Origin: Plotosus lineatus
Taxonomy: Eukaryota; Chordata; Actinopteri; Siluriformes; Plotosidae
Direction: 5' to 3'
NCBI GenBank assembly: GCA_024760905.1
Contig: CM045746.1
Location: 10,791,966 to 10,855,965, forward strand
DNA length: 64,000 nucleotides
The notes under the pieces were generated by a model. The model made no database searches and was not told the DNA's origin. It worked only from the letters and a program-made list of their open reading frames with translations. Both the position numbers and the translations under genes were made by a program. Each line of letters starts with the position of its first letter. Positions within the stretch are counted from its first letter, which is position 1. Below, piece after piece: positions 21,747-29,354 of this stretch.

Positions 21747-23537
21747 TTAAAAACACAGACAATACAAAAGACTTTAACATGATACTTGTGTGTTAATTTC
21801 TGCGCCAAAGTGTGCCTGTATCTAACTCTGGGTTTATTTGTGTCTATGTGAGTGTGTGTATGTGTGCAAGGGTGTGTCTGTCTCTATGCGTTTGTTATTG
21901 TGAGACTGTGTGAATCAGTCTGTAGGTGTGCTGATGTAGTGTGTATTTGTGTATGTGCGAGAGTGCCTGTCCCTGTCTGTATGTTTATGTCAGAGAGTGT
22001 CTGGGTGTTTATGTGCGTGTGTGTGTGTGTGTGTGTGTGTGCACAAGCTGAGACAAAACCTGGTACTTATACAGGAAACTGAGATCAGTGGTGTCATTCA
22101 GGACTGCGCTCGAAACGCTGACCTGAACATAAGGGTTTAACTCAGCCACCCGCGAGTGCACAGCCTCCACCCTGAGCGTCAGAGAGAAAGACAAAATGAC
22201 GGTAGAGAGAATAAAAGATAATATACACAATCAAATCCTCTCTGAATTAAAATGTCTGAGTGAAACCTTTTCTTCCGGCTCTGAACATCTTCCTCACGGA
22301 TAAAAAAGTTGGTGCCCAGATCCCACACATCACACTGTTTACTATCATGTAACGTGACCGCCTGTGCACACACACACACACACAGCTCTGAAAAACACTG
22401 TGCACTCATCAACATCCATCATCATGAAACAACAAGTTCCTTCTCACCTTCACTCCAGCAAGTACAATGTTCTTTGCTGCAAGAGGGCAAATACTTTAGT
22501 TTAGTCTCTGGAAAAAAGGATTAATTGCATCTAGCTAATGATGGTATTGTGTGTACACACCTACTTCCACACCCAGGGCTCCCATTCCACTCAAAAACAC
22601 AGAGGACTGGGCCATCTGCCGCATGGCACTGTCTCCCAGGACATACCGCTGCCGACTACACACACACACACAGAGAGAGAGAAATCAGCAGCTATTCACT
22701 TCAACATAGGTTACATATACAAAACAGAGGCAACACACATACACATACATATTTAAGGCAGTGGTGGCTTACTGTATGGGGCTGGTGGGGTAGTGATTAG
22801 GGTGCTGTGCTCATGATCAGGAGGTTGTGTTCAAATCCCATTGAGACACCCACTGTGCTAAGACCCCTGAGCAAGGTCTTAACCACAAGTGTACCTCTGT
22901 CCACCCAGCAGTGTAAATGGGTACCAGTAAAAATACACCGGGAGGTAACCTGCGATGGACTAGAAGAGGAGTGGTACTCATAGTATCTTCATGCGAATGG
23001 AACCGGGAATAAGCACCAGCCAGATGAGCCACTAGGCGATGGGATGAGTTACTCATCCAAAAGGTCAGCGGTTCAAACCCTACTATTACCAATGTTGGGC
23101 CCTAGAGCAAGGCCCTTAACCCCCAACTGCTCAGTTGTACAAATGATGATAACTGATAGTCGCTCTGGATAAGAGCATCTGCCAAATGCACTACATCCTT
23201 CCTTCCTTTCGGCTTTTTCCCCTTTCTCGGGAGTCGCCACAGCGAATCATCTGATTCGCACATTTGATTTGGCATAGATTTTTACGTCGGATGCCCTTCC
23301 TGTCACAACCCTTTAGCAAGGGACAGCCAAATGCACTACATTATATATATACACACACACATCAATACAAACACGCATACAAATATACACACACTCACAG
23401 ACGTGCTTTCACTTTCTCACTCACCACCACTAGCCAATCACATACATCTTTGAACTTCATGCAGAAAGATGCAGACAGCAGACAGATTGCGATCCTTACC
23501 TGTACAATGAATCGTCTATCTCCATAGGGTCAGCCAT
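559..23537 (-). CDS. UBA6: UBA6, ubiquitin-like modifier-activating enzyme 6 (32 coding exons)
   Basis: This is an E1 enzyme that adenylates ubiquitin or FAT10 and passes it as a thioester to the E2 USE1; it acts in the cytosol. Thirty-two exons on the minus strand join in frame to 1,024 residues (human protein about 1,052). Visible landmarks are the inactive adenylation half near the N terminus ([12 protein letters not shown]), the active ATP-site loop [14 protein letters not shown] (residues 434-447) with [13 protein letters not shown] (465-477), the catalytic Cys593 in [10 protein letters not shown], and a ubiquitin-fold domain ending in [14 protein letters not shown]1 is excluded by the UBA6-type C terminus. 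The start ATG at 23,537 gives an N terminus about 30 residues shorter than the human one. Every exon used has a consistent phase and GT-AG borders, and no coding break was found. Three exon-block entries give the coordinates. Confidence 0.95.
710..985. repeat. purine-rich (GA)n low-complexity tract in the last UBA6 intron
   Basis: Imperfect GAGA/GGGA runs fill the 332-bp intron between exons 31 and 32. On the sense strand this is a long pyrimidine tract that runs into the acceptor at 704, so it may serve as an oversized polypyrimidine tract. Confidence 0.85.
1231..1475 (+). repeat. tRNA-derived SINE 1, tail type 1 (5' truncated)
   Basis: The body (CAAAGGCCGG...TGTCTCTC) and the end (CCTAATTAGGATTAAGCGG then AATGAATGAA) match the other SINE 1 copies. 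The tRNA-like head is missing. DNA from 1,476 to 1,685 is AT-rich with a short (ATCT)n run. Confidence 0.75.
1686..3233 (+). mobile_element. Tc1/mariner element, copy 1
   Basis: A DNA transposon of 1,548 bp with inverted termini of roughly 210 bp, starting CTGGTCCTTCT after TA and ending GAAGGACTAG. The motif CAAAAAATTAGCATAT occurs at the outer tip and again near 1,870-1,890 inside the same terminus. This is an IR/DR layout like that of Sleeping Beauty-type Tc1 elements. It lies in UBA6 intron 30 in the orientation opposite to the gene. Confidence 0.93.
2016..2958 (+). pseudogene. Tc1 transposase (frameshifted, internally deleted)
   Basis: The start [20 protein letters not shown] and a paired-type helix-turn-helix occupy one frame (2016 to about 2270). 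The catalytic core occupies a second frame (about 2260-2958). The catalytic triad is visible: D in FSDESKF, D in QHDLAPAHS and E in PIENLW, with 34 residues between the last two (DD34E). About 20 codons between the DNA-binding and catalytic regions are missing compared with the family, and the frame changes there, so no full transposase is made. Confidence 0.9.
3240..3278. repeat. (GT)n/(TA)n microsatellite
   Basis: It begins at the right Tc1 end. DNA from 3,279 to 3,642 is AT-rich without a recognised gene. Confidence 0.8.
3643..4355. mobile_element. pogo/Tigger-type non-autonomous DNA element
   Basis: Inverted ends CAGTCGGCCCCCAATT (left, after TATA) and AATTGGGGGCCGACTG (right) enclose 713 bp. 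The subterminal blocks GGGATTTCGTA / GGGATTTCATAC also match. The interior has no transposase. It does contain one module (about 4,180-4,230, minus sense) matching the CCAAT/GC-box repeat of the element at 49,956. Confidence 0.85.
4481..4832 (-). repeat. tRNA-derived SINE 1, tail type 1
   Basis: Read on the minus strand, the head (TGGTCTAGTGGTATAAGG A-box; GGGTTCGAGTCCC B-box) is followed by the body and the tail CCTAATTAGGATGAAGCGG. It includes a G18 homopolymer near 4,723-4,740. Confidence 0.85.
5110..5262 (+). CDS. unidentified 50-residue open frame, transposon-start-like
   Basis: ATG at 5,110 to TGA at 5,262 encodes [20 protein letters not shown] followed by an acidic, serine-rich tail. 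Short Lys/Gln-rich starts with a T-L-x-x-hydrophobic motif are common at the N termini of hAT/ZMYM-like transposases, but no downstream domain is present. It lies in UBA6 intron 30 on the opposite strand and is probably a relic or chance. DNA from 4,833 to 5,520 is otherwise AT-rich with no recognised feature. Confidence 0.2.
   Translation: MAPKQSRSKQPTLNTLWKRLKTDDSTVSETSVSHEIGKKVLGHVRTQIIS
5525..8020. repeat. degenerate 20-nt minisatellite, about 2.5 kb
   Basis: Roughly 120 imperfect head-to-tail units follow TGTCAGAYSCAGCAGYRRCC. Variants replace TGTCAGA with TGGTATA or TGCTATA and are interspersed. The 20-nt period is not a multiple of three, so the open frames across it are incidental. 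It ends near 8,020 before plain intron sequence. The whole array is inside UBA6 intron 30. Confidence 0.9.
9264..9932. mobile_element. pogo/Tigger-type non-autonomous element
   Basis: The left end CAGTTGTACCTCTGCTTAAG and the right end CGTAAGTCGAGGTACCATTG are imperfect inverted repeats next to TA. The interior has GTTCGTAAG-type subterminal motifs and no coding sequence. It nearly fills UBA6 intron 26. Confidence 0.75.
10235..11023 (+). mobile_element. pogo/Tigger-type element B, nested in element A
   Basis: The left end CAGTAAAACCTTTGCTGACG (after TA) and the right end CGTGAGCAGAGGTATCACTG (before TA) are inverted repeats. The 789-bp body keeps the N-terminal part of a pogo-type transposase and lacks the DDE domain. 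Confidence 0.85.
10497..10673 (+). pseudogene. pogo/Tigger transposase N-terminal fragment (CENP-B-type helix-turn-helix)
   Basis: The frame [20 protein letters not shown] followed by [14 protein letters not shown] matches the first DNA-binding helix-turn-helix of Tigger/jerky/CENP-B-like proteins. It stops at TAG 10,671-10,673 after 58 residues. The rest of the transposase is absent, so this is a binding-domain remnant in a deleted element. Confidence 0.75.
13182..14150. mobile_element. pogo/Tigger-type element C, interrupted by a SINE
   Basis: The ends CAGACGCTCCCTGACTGACG (after TA) and CTAAGTCGGGGAGCATCTG (before TA) are inverted repeats. A paralogue is at 37,932-38,828 and a fragment at 62,486-62,690. 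SINE 1 is inserted at 13,637. The element is in UBA6 intron 17. Confidence 0.85.
13637..14001 (+). mobile_element. tRNA-derived SINE 1, tail type 2, with 25-bp target duplication
   Basis: The head has an A-box (GGTCTAGTGGTATAGGG) and a B-box-like GGGTTTGAGTCCC. The body is shared with other SINE 1 copies, then comes the alternative tail GATTCGCTGTGGCGACTCCC...AAAAGCCGAAAGGAAGA. Target duplications are 13,612-13,636 and 14,002-14,026, with one mismatch. Confidence 0.9.
14211..14528 (+). repeat. SINE 3 (GCACGGTG...CAAGAAGGTCCCGGG family)
   Basis: A widespread fish interspersed repeat with the motifs GTGGTTAACACGTCCACCTC, CGGTTTCCTCCCACCGTCC and an end shared with SINE 1 (GATGGGCGCCAGCCTCC), then poly-A. 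It is in UBA6 intron 17. DNA from 14,529 to 14,887 is A-rich intron. Confidence 0.7.
15200..15440. mobile_element. foldback MITE, near-perfect palindrome
   Basis: Two arms of about 105 bp (15,200-15,304 and 15,336-15,440) are almost exact inverted copies around a 31-bp centre. The tip TGTGAGGCGCTCCACCGAAT resembles the ends of the repeat at 42,330-42,700. It fills most of the intron between UBA6 exons 15 and 16. Confidence 0.85.
15790..16200 (-). repeat. SINE 4 (tRNA-like end on minus strand)
   Basis: It aligns along its length with 53,690-54,085: CCTAATTTAGT, CACATGACCAC, CACCCACGATTGG and AGCTCGGCCA-type blocks in the same order. Near 16,145-16,195 the minus strand has a GAGTTCGAATCC B-box-like motif. 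It lies in UBA6 intron 13. Confidence 0.7.
17900..21541 (-). mobile_element. non-LTR retrotransposon (LINE B, copy 1) with inverted 5' part
   Basis: The 3' part is on the minus strand (about 18,660 down to 17,900): the end of the reverse transcriptase ([26 protein letters not shown]) and a (GATGATAAT)-like tail. The 5' part (about 18,661-21,541) is on the plus strand: an endonuclease region ([11 protein letters not shown]) and the early reverse transcriptase ([31 protein letters not shown]). Target duplications GTAAACACA / ATAAACACA flank the whole at 17,891-17,899 and 21,542-21,550. Many stops and frame changes show it is dead. The LINE clade is not resolved. It occupies UBA6 intron 6. Confidence 0.85.
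20896..21220. mobile_element. hAT non-autonomous element inside LINE B
   Basis: The ends CAGTGGTCTCCAACC and GGTTGGGGACCCCTG are inverted repeats. The 8-bp target duplications CTCTACAT (20,888-20,895) and CTCTACAG (21,221-21,228) match a hAT insertion. The interior ACCGGTACCGGCCCATGGAC is typical of this widespread family. Confidence 0.9.
21711..21742. repeat. (CA)n at the UBA6 exon 6 acceptor
   Basis: In the sense direction this is a (TG)n tract ending GCAG directly at exon 6 (21,710). Similar tracts stand at the acceptors of exons 2, 4, 9 and 10. Confidence 0.9.
22782..22995 (+). repeat. SINE 2 (tRNA-derived)
   Basis: GGTAGTGATTAGGGTGCTGTG (A-box) and GTTCAAATCCCATT (B-box-like) are followed by CACTGTGCTAAGACCCCTGAGCAAGG. 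Other copies are at 29,621, 34,228 and 38,968. It lies in UBA6 intron 1. Confidence 0.8.
23030..23190 (+). repeat. SINE with an L2-type tail
   Basis: GGTCAGCGGTTCAAACCC (B-box) is followed by AAGGCCCTTAACCCCCAACTG and the tail GTCGCTCTGGATAAGAGCATC, the 3' end shared by many fish SINEs and L2-like LINEs. Confidence 0.7.
23196..23330 (-). repeat. SINE 1 tail type 2 fragment
   Basis: The minus strand reads from GACAGGAAGGGCATCCGACG to GCTGTGGCGACTCCCGAG and GGAAAAAGCCGAAAGG, the same end as the SINE at 13,637. The head is missing. Confidence 0.75.
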
Positions 23538-23590
23538 GTTGGATGGGGGAAGAGGGGACGCCTTGTTCGTTGCTGTGGACTCTGAACAAG
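23538..23590 (-). other. UBA6: UBA6 5'UTR part of exon 1
   Basis: Upstream of the ATG the minus strand shows an acceptor-like ATCATGCAG ending at 23,591. The first coding exon would then carry 53 bases of 5'UTR, with a non-coding exon further upstream. Inferred from splice consensus only. Confidence 0.4.
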
Positions 23591-24054
23591 CTGCATGATA
23601 TAAATAAACAGAAATTATCCCAGCAGTGCCTGTACTCACCAGGATATGTCAGGCATTATATCCTATGTTGTATATACACAGAAGATGGTTTAATATTGGA
23701 TGCAATCATTCAGACTCCCTTGTTGATATTTATCCAAACAAACTCAAAGAAAGTCAAAAACATTAAGAACACATATACTCACCCCTCTCAAAAAATTAGC
23801 ATATTGTGATAAAGTTCATTATTTTCTGTAATGCACTGATAAACATTAGACTTTCATATATTTTAGATTCATTACACACAACTGATGTAGTTCAAGCCTT
23901 GTGTCGTTTTAATATTGATGATTTTGACATACAGCTGATGAAAACCCAAAATTACGATCTCAAAAAATGAACATATTTCATCCGAGCAATAAAATAAAAC
24001 GTTTTTGAATACAAAAAAGTCAACCTTCAAATAATTATGTTCAGTTATGCACTC

Positions 24055-25217
24055 AATACTTGGTCAGGAATCCTTTTGCAGAAATGACTGCTTCAATGCG
24101 GCGTGGCATGGAGCCAATCAGCCTGTGGCACTGCTGAGGTGTTATGGAGGCCCAGGATGCTTCGATAGCGGCCTTAAGCTCATCCACAGTGTTGGGTCTG
24201 GTGTCTCTCAACTTTCTCTTCACAATATCCCACAGATTCTCTATGGGCTTCAGGTCAGGAGAGTTGGCAGGCCAATTGAGCCCAGTAATACCATGGTCAG
24301 TAAACCATTTAGCAGTGGTTTTGGCACTGTGAGCAGGTGCCAGGTCATGCTGAAAAAAATGAAATGTTCATCTCCATAAAGCTTTTCAGCAGATGGAAGC
24401 GACCGTTAGCTGCACTACTATGGGCACTTGGCACGTTTCCCGCCTTCGGACCCAGCACACCAGATCCTGTCCGTTCGAGATCCTAGGGGCTGGAGCCAAT
24501 CACGGGGACGACCGCGTGCGACATGGTTGTCGCAGCTGAGGGCTGCCCTGCTGGGGGGGGGTATGGGCCCTGTGCAGGCCTGGTCGATTGCCAGAAGACG
24601 GCCGGATGAGTGGAGGCGGCTGGTGGACGCAGCGAAGTGCTGTCCCGGCGCATGCCCTCATACCTGACTTGACCTGACCAACACCAGCAGCTGACATGGC
24701 ACCCCAGACCATCACTGACTGTGGGGACTTGACACTGGACTTCAGGCATTTTGGCATTTCCTTCTCCCCAGTTTTCCTCCAGACTCTGGCACCTTCATTT
24801 GCGAATGACATGCAAAATTTGCTTTCATCCGAAAAAAGTACTTTGGACCACTGAGCAACAGTCCAGTGCTGCTTCTCTGTAGCCCAGGTCAGCCGCTTCT
24901 GCCGCTGTTTCTGGTTCAAAAGTGGCTTGACCTGGGGAATGCGGCACCTGCAGCCCAGACCACTGCTTCCACAGGTCCTCCAAGGTCTGGAATCAGCCCT
25001 TCTCCACAATCTTCCTCAGGGTCCGGTCACCTCTTCTGGTTGTGCAGTGTTTTCTGCCACACTTTTTCCTTCCCACAGACGTCCCACTGAGGTGGCTTGA
25101 TAGAGCACTCTGGGAACAGCCTATTCGCTCAGAGATTTCTTTCTGTGTCTTACCCTCTTGCTTCAGGGTGTCAATGATGGCCTTCTGGACAGCAGTCAGG
25201 TCGGCAGTCTTACCCAT
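24055..25217 (-). pseudogene. Tc1 transposase remnant (copy 2)
   Basis: On the minus strand [20 protein letters not shown] starts at 25,217 and the frame breaks at [25 protein letters not shown] to [13 protein letters not shown] follows (to about 24,676). The sequence is then interrupted by non-transposon DNA and resumes with LPSAEKLYG and the last third (24,055-24,400). It shares with copy 1 the lost linker between the DNA-binding and catalytic regions. It is non-functional. Confidence 0.88.
24400..24675 (+). mobile_element. LINE reverse-transcriptase C-terminal fragment inside Tc1 copy 2
   Basis: Plus-strand frame GHLARFPPSDPAHQ...RGRPRATWLSQLRAAL...RPDEWRRLVDAAKC is the conserved C-terminal region after the reverse transcriptase of non-LTR elements. 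It replaces about 65 bp of the transposase gene. No target duplication was found, so it may be a repair-associated insertion. Confidence 0.7.
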
Positions 25218-25546
25218 GATTGCGGTTTTGAGTAATGAACCAGGCTGGGAGTTTTTAAAAGCCTCAGGAATCTTTTGCAGGTGTTTAGAGTTAATTGGTT
25301 GATTCAGATGATTAGGTTAATAGCTCGTTTAGACTACCTGAACATGATATGCTAATTTTTTGAGATGGGAATTTTGGGTTTTCATGAGCTGTGTGCCAAA
25401 ATCATCAGCATTAAAACAATAAAAGACCTGAAATATTTCAGTTGGTGTGCAATGAATCTAAAATATATGAAAGTTCAATTTTTATCAGTACATTACAGAA
25501 AATAATGAACTTCATCACAATATGCTAATTTTTTGAGAAGGACCAG

Positions 25547-26590
25547 TATTCTTGTTTCCTTTGGTCTGTGTTGTGTAATTTATTTAATATCGCGATATTT
25601 TGTCATTACACTCAACTATGATACCCTGAAACGTTTAAATCGTTCGACCCAGATACAAGATCAGACTTCTGCCAGAAACATTCGCCACAAAATCATATCA
25701 ACCACATTTCTTGTCTGCTATCACATCATGTTAACTTCCAGCCAAAGTAAAATAACATTTCTAATTGTAATAATGAAGCACAAGGCGTTTCCATCAACAG
25801 CCAGGTTTTTTTTTTTTTTCACTTCACTAACCTAGCCACGGCTAACTGCCTCAAATGAAGATGCCTTATTCATTTCACACCCGTTTATTGACAAATCCCA
25901 TATCTGGGAGTTCTGATTTGTGCGTTCCTTAAGCCTACTAAGCAGCTGATTTGACAGTTCAGTTCAATATCCAGGCAACCAATCACAGAACAGGGGGCGA
26001 GGACGGACAGAATGCAGGTGGGATAAAAATGCGCTTACTCAGAGTGCCATTAGCTTAACCGGCTACAATTCACCGATAACCGGCCTTACCGAGCTGAAGA
26101 AAGCGGAAAAATGCCCCACGCATGCAGCTGTTTCCGGAAATAGAGGCGAGTCAAATACCCTTGAAGTGACATGAAAAAAACCGCGAAACGAAAGATAAAT
26201 AATCGAACTGAGTTGACGTTACCTGTCAGTGTGCGTGAGGGATCATAAAGTGTCTACTTCCTCGGTGGTCAATTCTTAGGTCGCTCTCGAGCAGTAAGCA
26301 CGTCACTGCGCCACCTGCCGACCTGGAGAAGCGAGAAAACCAATGAAAATTCCTAATCACACACATTCTAAGATGCCCACCTTTTCGTGACGAGCCTGAT
26401 GTTGTCCTTGTAGGGGCATTTGCCTGGTTCTCAAAAAAAATTTTTCATTTTTTTAAATTGAAGTGAGCCAGGGTCAAACGGTGCCATAGTGGTTAACATG
26501 AACAATTGATTCGGTTGTACCAGATTGCCCCTGGATGTGCGTGTTGGACCTGTAGTCAATTAATGAGCTGTTCAGGGTGTTCACCAACAT
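25547..26590. other. UBA6: mostly unique DNA upstream of UBA6
   Basis: No coding region seen. It contains the possible UBA6 first exon and promoter (26,223-26,330) and a degenerate SINE-like stretch (26,490-26,590, GCCATAGTGGTTAACATG). It separates UBA6 from the LINE that follows. Confidence 0.5.
26223..26330 (-). other. UBA6: possible non-coding first exon and promoter of UBA6
   Basis: On the minus strand, unique sequence with a GTGACGTG CRE-like motif runs into GACAG followed by GTAACG, a good 5' splice site at 26,222. It lies outside every recognised repeat and could splice to the acceptor at 23,591. The Tc1 element at 23,778-25,546 would then be intronic. The upstream edge of this exon is a guess. 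Confidence 0.35.
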
Positions 26591-26599
26591 TGCCCAGAG

Positions 26600-29137
26600 C
26601 CGGTTTAGATAGGCTTCAGAAATTGAAGGTGTGATGCTCAATGTTGTTAGTGCTTATGCCCCACAGGCAGAATGTGAGCTAGAAGAGAAGGAGAGATTCT
26701 GGAGTGACTTAGATGAGGTGATGCAGAGTACCCCGAGGTGAAAGAGTGGTCATTGGTGCAGACTTCAATGGACATGTTGGTGCAGGCAACAGAGGGGATG
26801 AGGAGGTGATGGGCAGGTTTGGTATCCAGGACAGGAACACAGAAGGACAGATGTTGATTGATTTTGCAAAAACGATGGAAATGACTGTGGTGAATACTTT
26901 CTTCCAGAAGAGACAGGAGCATAGGGCGACTTATAAAAGTGGAGGAAGGAGCACACAGGTAGACTACATCTTGTGTAGGCGATGTAACTTGAAGGAAGTC
27001 AGTGACTGCAAAGTAGTAGTGGGTGAGAGTGTTACCAAACAGCATAGGATGGTGGTATGCAGGATGACGCTGATGGTGCGGAAGGTGAAGAAGGCAAAGG
27101 CAGAGCAGAAGACAAAGTGGTGGAAGTTGAAAAAGGAAGCATGTCGTGTTGTCTTCAAGGAGGAGTTGAAACAGGCTTTGGGAGAAATGTGATCAGGGAG
27201 ACAGGTAGGAGAATACTTGGTGTGTCCTCTGGAAGGAAAGTAGATAAGGAGACTTGGTGGTGGAATGAGGAAGTGCAGGAGTGTGTACAAAGGAAGAGGT
27301 TCGCTAAGAAGAAGTGGGACATCGAGAGGACCGAAGAGAGTAAACAGGAGAACAGGGAGACACAGCATAAGGCGAAAGTAGCAGTGGCTAAGGCCAAACA
27401 GAGGGTGTATGATGACTTATATGATAGGTTGGACAGTAAGAAGGGATCTATACAGGTTGGCACAACAGAGAAATAGAGATGGGAAGGACGTGCAGCAAGT
27501 TAGATTGATAAAGGACAGAGGGAAATGTATTGACTGATGATGGAAGTGTGCTGGGAAGATGGAAAGAGTACGCTGAAGAGCGGATGAATGAGGAAAATGA
27601 GAGAGAAAAAAGAGTCGAAGAGGTGACCATTGAGGAGCAGGATGTAGCAAAGATTAGTAAGGGTGAAGTGATTAGGGCATTGAAGAGGATGAAGAATGGA
27701 AAGGCAGCTGGTCTTGATTATATATCGGTGGAGGTATGGAAGTGTCTAGGAGAGGTAGCAGTAGATTTTCTGACAAGAACATTCAACAAAGTTCTAAAGA
27801 GTGAGCAGATGCCGGACGAGTGGAGGAGAAGTGTGCTGGTGCCCATTTTTAAGAACAAGGGAGACGTGCAGAGTTGCGGCAACTACAGAGGGATAAAGTT
27901 GATGAACCATACGATGAAGTTATGGGAAAGTATAGTGGAAGCTAGACTAAGGGCAGAGGTCAGCATTTGTGAACAACAGTTTGGATTCATGCCAAGAAAG
28001 AGCACCAGAGATGCAATGTCTGCTTTGAGGATGTTAATAGAGAAGTACAGAGAAAGTCAGAGGGAACTACACTGTGCCTTTGTGGATCTGGAAAAAGCAT
28101 ATGACAGGGTACCAAGAGAAGAACTGTGGTATTGCATGAGGAAGTCTGGAGTGGCAGAGAAGTATGTTAGAGTGGTGCAGGACATGTATGAGAGATGTAA
28201 GTCAGTGGTGAGGTGTGCTGTCGGTGTGACCGACGAATTCAAGGTGGAGGTGGGACTGCATCAAGGGTCAGCTCTGAGCCCCTTCTTGTTTGCAATGGTC
28301 ATGGACAGGCTGACAGATGAGGTTAGACAAGAATCTCCATGGACTATGATGTTTTCAGATGACATTGTGATCTGTAGTGAGAGCAGAGAACAAGTGCAGG
28401 AAAATCTAGAGAGGTGGAGGTATGCCCTGGAAAGGAGAGGAATGAAGGTTAGCCTCAGAAAATCAGAATACATGTGTGTGAATGAGAAGGACCCCGGAGG
28501 AACGGTGATGTTACAGGGAGCAGAGATACCAAAGGTGGAGGATTTTAAGTATTTAGGCTCAACAATCTAGAGCAATGGAGAGTGTGGAAAAGAGGTGAAG
28601 AAGCGTGTGCAGGCAGGCTGGAATGGTTGGAGAAAAGTGTCCGGTGTGATGTGCGATAGGAGAGTGTCAGCAAGAATGAAAGGAAAAGTGTACAAGACGG
28701 TGGTGAGGCCAGCGATGTTGTATGCCTTAGAAACAGTGGCGCTGAGGAAAAGGCAGGAGGCAGAGCTGGAGGTAGCAGAGATGAAAATGCTGAGGTTCTC
28801 TGGGAGTAACAAGGATGGATAGGATCAGAAACATCAGAGGGACAGCACATGTAAGAGGTTTTGGAGACAAAGTCAGAGAGGCTAGATTGAGATGGTTTGG
28901 ACATGTACAGAGGAGGGATAGTGAGTATATTGGCAGTAGGATTCTGAGGTTGGAACTACCAGGCAGAAGGCCTAGAGGAAGACCAAAGAAGAGCTTAATG
29001 AATGTGGTGAAGGAAGACATGAAGGTCGTTGGAGTCAGCAAAGAAGATGCAGAGGACAGGGTGAGATGGAGGTGGATGATTTGCTGTGGAGACCCCTGAA
29101 GGGAGCAGCCGAAAGGAAAAGAAGAAGAAGAAGAAGA
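26600..29137 (+). mobile_element. RTE-like non-LTR retrotransposon (LINE A, copy 1)
   Basis: It is 5' truncated. Order: apurinic-type endonuclease (VVIGADFNGHVGAGNRGDE, GRSTQVDYILCRRC; 26,740-27,190), a basic linker, reverse transcriptase (27,530-28,570: [44 protein letters not shown]), a C-terminal region ([29 protein letters not shown]) and a (GAA)n tail. At least four frame breaks or stops were noted. The active-site motif reads FSDD where a sister copy reads FADD. The clade call (RTE/RTE-X) is by resemblance. Confidence 0.88.
27530..28570 (+). pseudogene. LINE A reverse transcriptase (largest surviving frame)
   Basis: 346 residues cover reverse-transcriptase blocks from the linker (RALKRMKNGKAAGLDYISVE) to the thumb start ([11 protein letters not shown]), then a TAG. 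The catalytic motif is M-M-F-S-D-D-I-V-I near 28,350. The next domain continues in another frame at 28,595-29,099. The mobile element is dead in this copy. Confidence 0.85.
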
Positions 29138-29164
29138 TTCGATTGAGATTTCTGATCATGAATG

Positions 29165-29169
29165 TGTGT

Positions 29170-29221
<52 letters not shown>

Positions 29222-29232
29222 GTGTGTGTGCG
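29165..29232. repeat. (GT)n microsatellite
   Basis: About 30 GT units with minor interruptions follow the LINE A tail. Confidence 0.9.
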
Positions 29233-29354
29233 TCCGTCCGTAGGAGGCCATTAGAGCCACCAAAATTTTTGTTGGCCTAAAACACTATCAGAAGAACTGA
29301 CCTAAATTTACAACATTAAATTATAATATTTGTTCCATTAAAATGCATTAGTTT

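Larger units (their letters stand above)
14888..23537 (-). other. UBA6: UBA6 exons 1-17 (N-terminal half and active adenylation loop)
   Basis: Coding segments in transcript order are 23537-23500, 22655-22561, 22476-22448, 22361-22267, 22171-22060, 21710-21630, 17884-17762, 17511-17388, 17197-17094, 17004-16942, 16853-16777, 16573-16507, 16414-16271, 15730-15663, 15564-15486, 15120-15040 and 14965-14888. Exon 1 encodes [12 protein letters not shown]. Exon 7 (41 codons, phase 0 at both ends) has a LINE beside its acceptor. Exon 13 begins with V-S-V-N and is the least conserved join: its acceptor AAAAG sits against GTGAGT, so that border could be off by a few codons. Confidence 0.9.
23778..25546 (-). 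mobile_element. Tc1/mariner element, copy 2, with an internal replacement
   Basis: It has the same family and ends as copy 1 (AAAAAATTAGCATATTGTGAT; GAAGGACCAG before TA). It lies 240 bp upstream of the first UBA6 coding exon. Its central part is replaced by a LINE fragment (about 24,400-24,675). Confidence 0.92.

Noticed and set aside
26746..29099. Host endonuclease or reverse-transcriptase gene
   Set aside because: Multi-copy in the window, broken frames, intronless and followed by a (GAA)n tail: a retrotransposon.
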